Positions 60,501 through 64,000 of a stretch of 64,000 nucleotides of DNA are shown here, piece by piece (within the stretch, counting starts at the first letter, position 1; every line of letters begins with the position of its first letter). The position numbers and the translations under genes are program-made. This DNA is from Orthonyx spaldingii. Lineage: Eukaryota > Chordata > Aves > Passeriformes > Orthonychidae. The stretch lies in assembly GCA_013397795.1 (NCBI GenBank), contig VZTJ01002455.1, forward strand, positions 402,337-466,336, given 5' to 3'. Below the pieces are notes generated by a model. It was not told the DNA's origin. It worked only from the letters and a program-made list of their open reading frames with translations, and ran no database searches.

Positions 60501-62705
60501 CACATGTACCTATTAAAAGATTGAATCACATTCTCATGCATTGTGTCAGAAATACTGAATAAAAAGCAGTTACATTCCAACCTTTTCTTGTGTGAAATGC
60601 CAGAGAGAAGTGATCTGGTGACAGAAATTCTCCTTCCCACCACCTCCTCTGCTGATAACTTTAAATAACTTCTGCAACTTTCTGCTGGGGGGGTGTGTGG
60701 TCACTCAGAAGCACCAAGACAAACTTCCCTCTAACACAGTGCTGCAGAACTCTCTGTCAGCAAGGTTTCTTTATTTTGTTTAAACTGGAGAGAGGTGAAA
60801 GGATTTGTGCTGAAATGTATTCACTGGTATTTGTCCAGGAGTAGCTGGATCTCCATACTGACATGAGAGTGGCCATGTCTTGACAAACTGAAGTATTTTC
60901 ACGGTTTAAATGCTCGACACAGATAAATAAGTTCCTCATCTGCCCTTAATGACAAAGAATCTCTTAGCTGCTAGTTTAAATTTTTTTTTATTTTTAAAGA
61001 GAAACACTTGCTCTTTCTACGCATATTTGTTATTTCCCTTAGGACTCACATAATAAATTTTTCATACCAACCCTCTGTTGCTTTCCATAAAACATCCCTG
61101 AACTGTGGCTTGGACCATTGGTTGCCCAAACCTTCAAGTAGCAGCTTCATGTAAATGTAGCCTTTTCTGCTTTTTTTATGTTTAGGTCTATAAAAAACTG
61201 GGTCAGACACATCTGGCCCTGATGAATTTCTCCTGGGCAATGGACCTGGACCCCAAAGGAGCCAACAATCAGATCAAGGAGGCCATTGACAAGCGATACC
61301 TCCCCGACGACGAGGAGCCCATCACCCGCGAGGAGCAGATCAGTGAATGTTACCCCTACGAGTCAGGTCTGTGCTCCCAGCCCTCAGGCAGCTCCAGGGT
61401 TTGTCACTTGGGTGTGGGGAAAATGCCAGGTTTAATGAGGGAAACATTCTGCTCAGCCAGTGAGAACTCTGGAGGCTCCTCATTCAGCAGAATTCATTCA
61501 TTTTCCCTGCAGAAAGCATGGAATGAAGGATTTCTAATTTCTTTAGGTGCAGTAGGACAGAGATCATGGTAACTCTAAATTTATACAAATCATGGGTGAC
61601 TGAGAGAGTATCCCAGGAGGGCAAGACATTGCCAGGGCTGCAAATATTCTGTCATAAAGCATCAAATGATTTCAGAGTGAATGAATGGCAGCTGAAGTTG
61701 TCTGTAGAGGCTTTTTGAGAAGTTAAACTGGATGTTGGGTAAAAATACTTGGTGTGCTAAACATGAAAGGTGGATTTCGATGAAGATCATGGAAGCAGTT
61801 TGATTTGAATCAAGAGAAAATAAAACATTGTGGGGAATAATCCACAGAAAGGAACAGGCCAGGTTTTTCTTCTCTCACCTTTTGATTATGAACTTAAATT
61901 CCATGAAACATAGACAGTCCTAAATATTGACCTATCTGTAGGGTGAAATGGAGGTAGAAAATAAATGCTAATAAGCAATTTAATTCTCTTTCTGCAAAGA
62001 AAAAAAAATGCTGTGTCCTGCAATTCCAAATTCTCAACTGAAAAAGTAGGGAAAGGTGACAACTGTGTATCATGTTGGTTTTTATTAGTCCTGTGTGCCT
62101 TTTAGTATGGGAACTTTACCCTGCACTGCACTTCTGGAAGTATCCAGAGTTTTTCTCTCCCTGCTGTTGGAATTGGGGTCATTTCGAGCTCCGGCTCCCT
62201 GAGCTGAGCCTGTTCTGACCAGGAGATGGAGACAGAGACTGGAGCTGCTGAGCAACACCTGAGCAGTACAGAAAAAACCCAAAGCCCCACCAAACAAGGA
62301 AAAAAAACTTAAAAAAGGAAAAAACCAACAGCTTAATGTGTCCAATAAGCATAAACCAAATAAGTGTTGGGCTGTGTGTCCCAGCTCAGCTTCCCTGGCT
62401 GTGCAGAGAAAGCGGGGAAGGGTTCCACAGCCTCAGCTGAATGACTCTCTCAGGGTACATGGGACACACTAAAGTCATTCAAGGTAATCTGGAGGGGAAA
62501 TGGAATTTGTTTTTTTAATACTTTGGCTGCCCTGCCTTGGCTGGGCTGGGCTGGGTGGTGGGGGGAGCTTTGCAGCGGGGCAGCCCCATGGTGTCTGACT
62601 CTGAGGTCTCTTCCCCCCACAGTGGGCACAGACGAGTCCCAGGAGAGCAGCATGACGGACGCGGATGACACGCAGCTCCACGCTGTGGAAAGTGATGAAT
62701 TTTAA
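39121..62705 (+). CDS. CDC27: CDC27/APC3, TPR subunit of the anaphase-promoting complex
   Basis: CDC27 is a TPR subunit of the APC/C ubiquitin ligase; it forms a dimer and binds the C-terminal IR tail of CDC20/CDH1. Coding exons: 39121-39147, 43993-44068, 47312-47459, 48779-48904, 49715-49812, 50323-50477, 50603-50817, 51285-51399, 53408-53523, 53645-53744, 53978-54185, 55129-55301, 56571-56723, 57990-58198, 58983-59100, 59332-59460, 60190-60264, 61186-61366, 62623-62705; 2505 nt, 834 residues. MTVLQEPVQAAIWQALNHYA is the family start. N-terminal TPRs cover about 1-170 (LYAEVHSEEALFLLATCYYR), a Ser/Thr-rich disordered linker with SP/TP phosphosites (LSPLTP, LETPSPGDG) about 175-460, and the C-terminal TPR superhelix about 461-780 (AIQVDPNYAYAYTLLGHE, KALDINPQSSVLLCHIG). 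It ends in TDADDTQLHAVESDEF. All introns start with GT. The exon 18 donor is ambiguous (see 61343-61366). Confidence 0.97.
39148..43992 (+). other. CDC27: CDC27 intron 1
   Basis: A 4.8-kb intron between gtagcg and ccttgcag. It contains a 22-nt T run at 42960-42981 and no recognisable CR1, exon or RNA gene. Introns 2-11 and 13-18 likewise hold only the repeats listed here. Confidence 0.7.
42960..42981. repeat. Mononucleotide T22 run
   Basis: Twenty-two consecutive T residues in CDC27 intron 1. It may be the A tail of an old retroposed copy on the minus strand, or a simple slippage tract; no element body is recognisable beside it. Confidence 0.9.
46403..46530 (-). mobile_element. CR1 LINE 3'-end fragment
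   Basis: ATCACAGAATCTCAGAATGG, GGTTTGGGTTGGAAGGGACC and CTGCCATGGGCAGAGACACC are the reverse complement of the CR1 3' end. It lies in CDC27 intron 2, with its 3' terminus to the left. Confidence 0.9.
50120..50222 (+). mobile_element. CR1 LINE 3'-end fragment
   Basis: GAGGGTTGGAACGAGATGAT, TTAAGGTCCCTTCCAGCCCA and ATTCTATGAGTCTATGA give the sense-strand CR1 3' terminus with its terminal repeats. In CDC27 intron 5, 100 bp before exon 6. Confidence 0.85.
51150..51200 (+). mobile_element. CR1 LINE 3' terminus, short
   Basis: TTGATGATCCTGTAGGTCCC followed by TTCCAGCTCAGGGTATTCCA resembles the last 50 bp of a CR1 element. Short and decayed, in CDC27 intron 7. Confidence 0.6.
54420..54570. repeat. 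AT-rich imperfect repeat block
   Basis: About 150 bp of almost pure A/T with recurring AAGTATAAA, TATTAT and ATATAA words, in CDC27 intron 11. No element is recognisable; it looks like degenerate microsatellite. Confidence 0.6.
55063..55128 (+). repeat. Very long T-rich tract at the CDC27 exon 12 acceptor
   Basis: About 60 nt, almost all T with a few C, A and G, run up to the acceptor tctcctag at 55121-55128. It serves as an unusually long polypyrimidine tract and may vary in length between individuals. Confidence 0.85.
55975..56262 (-). mobile_element. CR1 LINE 3' half fragment
   Basis: Reverse-complement CR1 blocks in order: GTGTGGTTTGGGTTTAAAGA, CCACCCCTGCCGTGGCAGGG, CCATCCAGCCTGGCCTTGGA, CACAGCTTCTCTGGGCACCC and CAATTCCTTCCCAATATCCC. 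At nearly 290 bp it is the longest CR1 copy in the window; it is in CDC27 intron 12. Confidence 0.92.
58288..58440 (-). mobile_element. CR1 LINE 3'-end fragment
   Basis: GGAGTCACAGACTGGTTTGG, GGGAAGGGACCTTACAGCCC and CCCATCCAACCTGGCCTTGG are the reverse complement of a CR1 3' end. In CDC27 intron 14, 90 bp after exon 14. Confidence 0.92.
61343..61366 (+). other. CDC27: 24-nt segment between two competing donors of CDC27 exon 18
   Basis: After ...GAG CAG ATC A at 61342 there is a donor gtgaat; 24 nt further, after ...GAG TCA G at 61366, there is a second, gtctgt. Both join exon 19 (tgggcacagac) in frame. The first gives EEQI-M-GTDESQ, the form I recall for human CDC27; the second inserts eight residues, giving EEQISECYPYESVGTDESQ. 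Total protein length is 826 or 834. Confidence 0.75.
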
Positions 62706-63940
62706 CCTCCAAGAGCCAGTGTCTGAGCTTGAGTGTGTATGACTGGTACTGTCGTGTTCTCCCCTCCCTTGGCATCCTGGGTTCCACATCTCTGAGCCAG
62801 CACTGTCGTTGTTCTCCACTGACACCACGAGTGCACCTCAGACCTGAACTGTACCAGAGTTCATGGCAGTGCAATATCCAGCTGCTGCTGAGTCTCACTA
62901 GTTGGCTCTTACACACTTATGGAAGTGACTGAGGAAAAAAATGCTGGTTTTGGACTCCCCCTTGCTGGAAAAAAATATCATGGAAGACAGACTTGTGGTT
63001 TGCTGTATGGAAGCCAGTAGATGTGGGGATAGTACTAATGATGAGGTGTCTTGTTCTTTTTCCAGAAATGTGTCTTAGTTTGGGTCTTTCTTGGTAAGCA
63101 GAGTGCTGAACCTCATTTCCAAGTTCTCCAAGGACAGTGTTGACAAACAGGCTGTTCAAGACTTTTGCAATTGTAGTGTAACTTAAATGCCAGGGAGTGT
63201 CAATGACCTTAAAGCTGCAGTGTCTCCAGTGAGCAACCAGGACTGGGCGCGTGTCAGGCCACGTGAAACACCCCTGTCCCTGCCCAGGGTGCAGCTGCAG
63301 GAGAATCACATTGCAGGATCAGAGCCTTCATCGAGTGCTTTCATGTTCTAACCATGAATTAATTTATTCACCCGGTTTTGGAAAGGTCAGTGTTTACTTT
63401 GTGTTTCAGTCAGCACCACCTTGCTTCATCTTTCATGCACCCCTTGACTTGTTCTTCGCCTTTGAAGAATAAAAACTAATAAAGGGCAAAATCAAGAGAG
63501 AAATGTAGATACGAGTGTAATGTGAAACATCAAACCCTTAATCCTGTGAGAGTGGGAAGACTGGAAGCCTTAATACAATCAGAACCTTGGTCAAACGCAT
63601 CAAATAATTGTCTCAGATCAGCATCTCCTTAGGTCTGTGATCACTTTGAAAACTATTTTGTATAGTGTGGTCCAAGCAGGATGCGAAAATGTGCAATTAT
63701 CTGTCTTTTTCCTTATTTTTTTAAGCTGTTCTTTCAGTTTCCCATTCTAGGAACACTTTCCTTTCCTCCAGGGTCTGAGAGGAGAAAGCTGTGCCACGGT
63801 AGTGAGTCCAAACTGCTCTCTGTAGCATTCTGCAGCAGCAATTGGTGCCCTTTGTGCAGTGATGATAAAGAAAGTGTATGATACAAGCAGTTTTAAAGAG
63901 CAATTTATGCCTAATAAATTGGGAATGATACAAATTTCAT
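62706..63940 (+). other. CDC27: CDC27 3' UTR with polyadenylation signals
   Basis: AATAAA occurs at 63468-63473, 63478-63483 and 63913-63918. The first pair would give a UTR of about 790 nt, the third about 1.2 kb; alternative polyadenylation is likely. I see no coding frame or repeat in it. Confidence 0.75.
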
Positions 63941-63974
63941 AGCAACGTATTTGTTGTGCTCAGTCTTAATGTTC

Positions 63975-64000
63975 TTTTTTTTTTTTTTTTTTTTTTTTTT
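63975..64000. repeat. Poly-T run at the window edge
   Basis: At least 26 T residues, cut by the end of the window. It is just downstream of the last CDC27 polyadenylation signal. Confidence 0.85.

Noticed and set aside
1..64000. CRISPR arrays, operons, prokaryotic elements, tRNA, endogenous viral genes
   Set aside because: None found. The tandem repeats present have no spacers, and the only mobile sequences recognised are CR1 fragments.

Overview
The window is vertebrate nuclear DNA, almost certainly avian. Genes are split into many short exons joined by GT-AG (and a few GC-AG) introns. The predicted proteins are near-identical to conserved vertebrate proteins, and the only interspersed repeats I recognise are CR1 LINE 3' ends, the dominant repeat of bird genomes. 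High GC content and small introns suggest a microchromosome; from memory these genes correspond to chicken chromosome 27. A single N at 4092 shows this is a draft assembly.

Layout, left to right. (1) 141-1623, minus strand: the first three coding exons of CCDC47, an ER membrane chaperone; the rest of the gene lies off the left edge. (2) 3350-4550: a CpG island serving as a divergent promoter for CCDC47 and DDX42. (3) 5831-19250, plus strand: complete DDX42, a DEAD-box RNA helicase, 17 coding exons, 1120 residues, with a large 18-bp coding tandem repeat in its C-terminal tail. (4) 22395-27848, minus strand: a complete class B1 receptor of the parathyroid hormone receptor family, 13 coding exons, 535 residues, best called PTH3R, a paralogue not found in placental mammals. 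DDX42 and this gene converge tail to tail. (5) 30708-34268, plus strand: complete MYL4 (atrial/embryonic essential myosin light chain), 6 coding exons, 181 residues, a TATA promoter and a probable separate noncoding last exon. (6) 38400-39500: a CpG island promoter, followed by complete CDC27/APC3 (39121-62705, plus strand), 19 coding exons and 834 or 826 residues depending on the last donor used, with its 3' UTR reaching close to the right edge.

The genes do not form one pathway: membrane-protein biogenesis (CCDC47), RNA remodelling (DDX42), calcium/phosphate hormone signalling (PTH3R), muscle contraction (MYL4) and cell-cycle ubiquitination (CDC27). I joined all exons by hand. Each complete coding sequence sums to a multiple of three, which is strong internal support for the splice sites. 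I saw no tRNA, rRNA, CRISPR, viral gene or unfamiliar gene cluster. The most unusual signals are three GC-AG introns in the receptor gene, the DDX42 minisatellite, a 24-nt alternative donor in CDC27, and the gene order itself.
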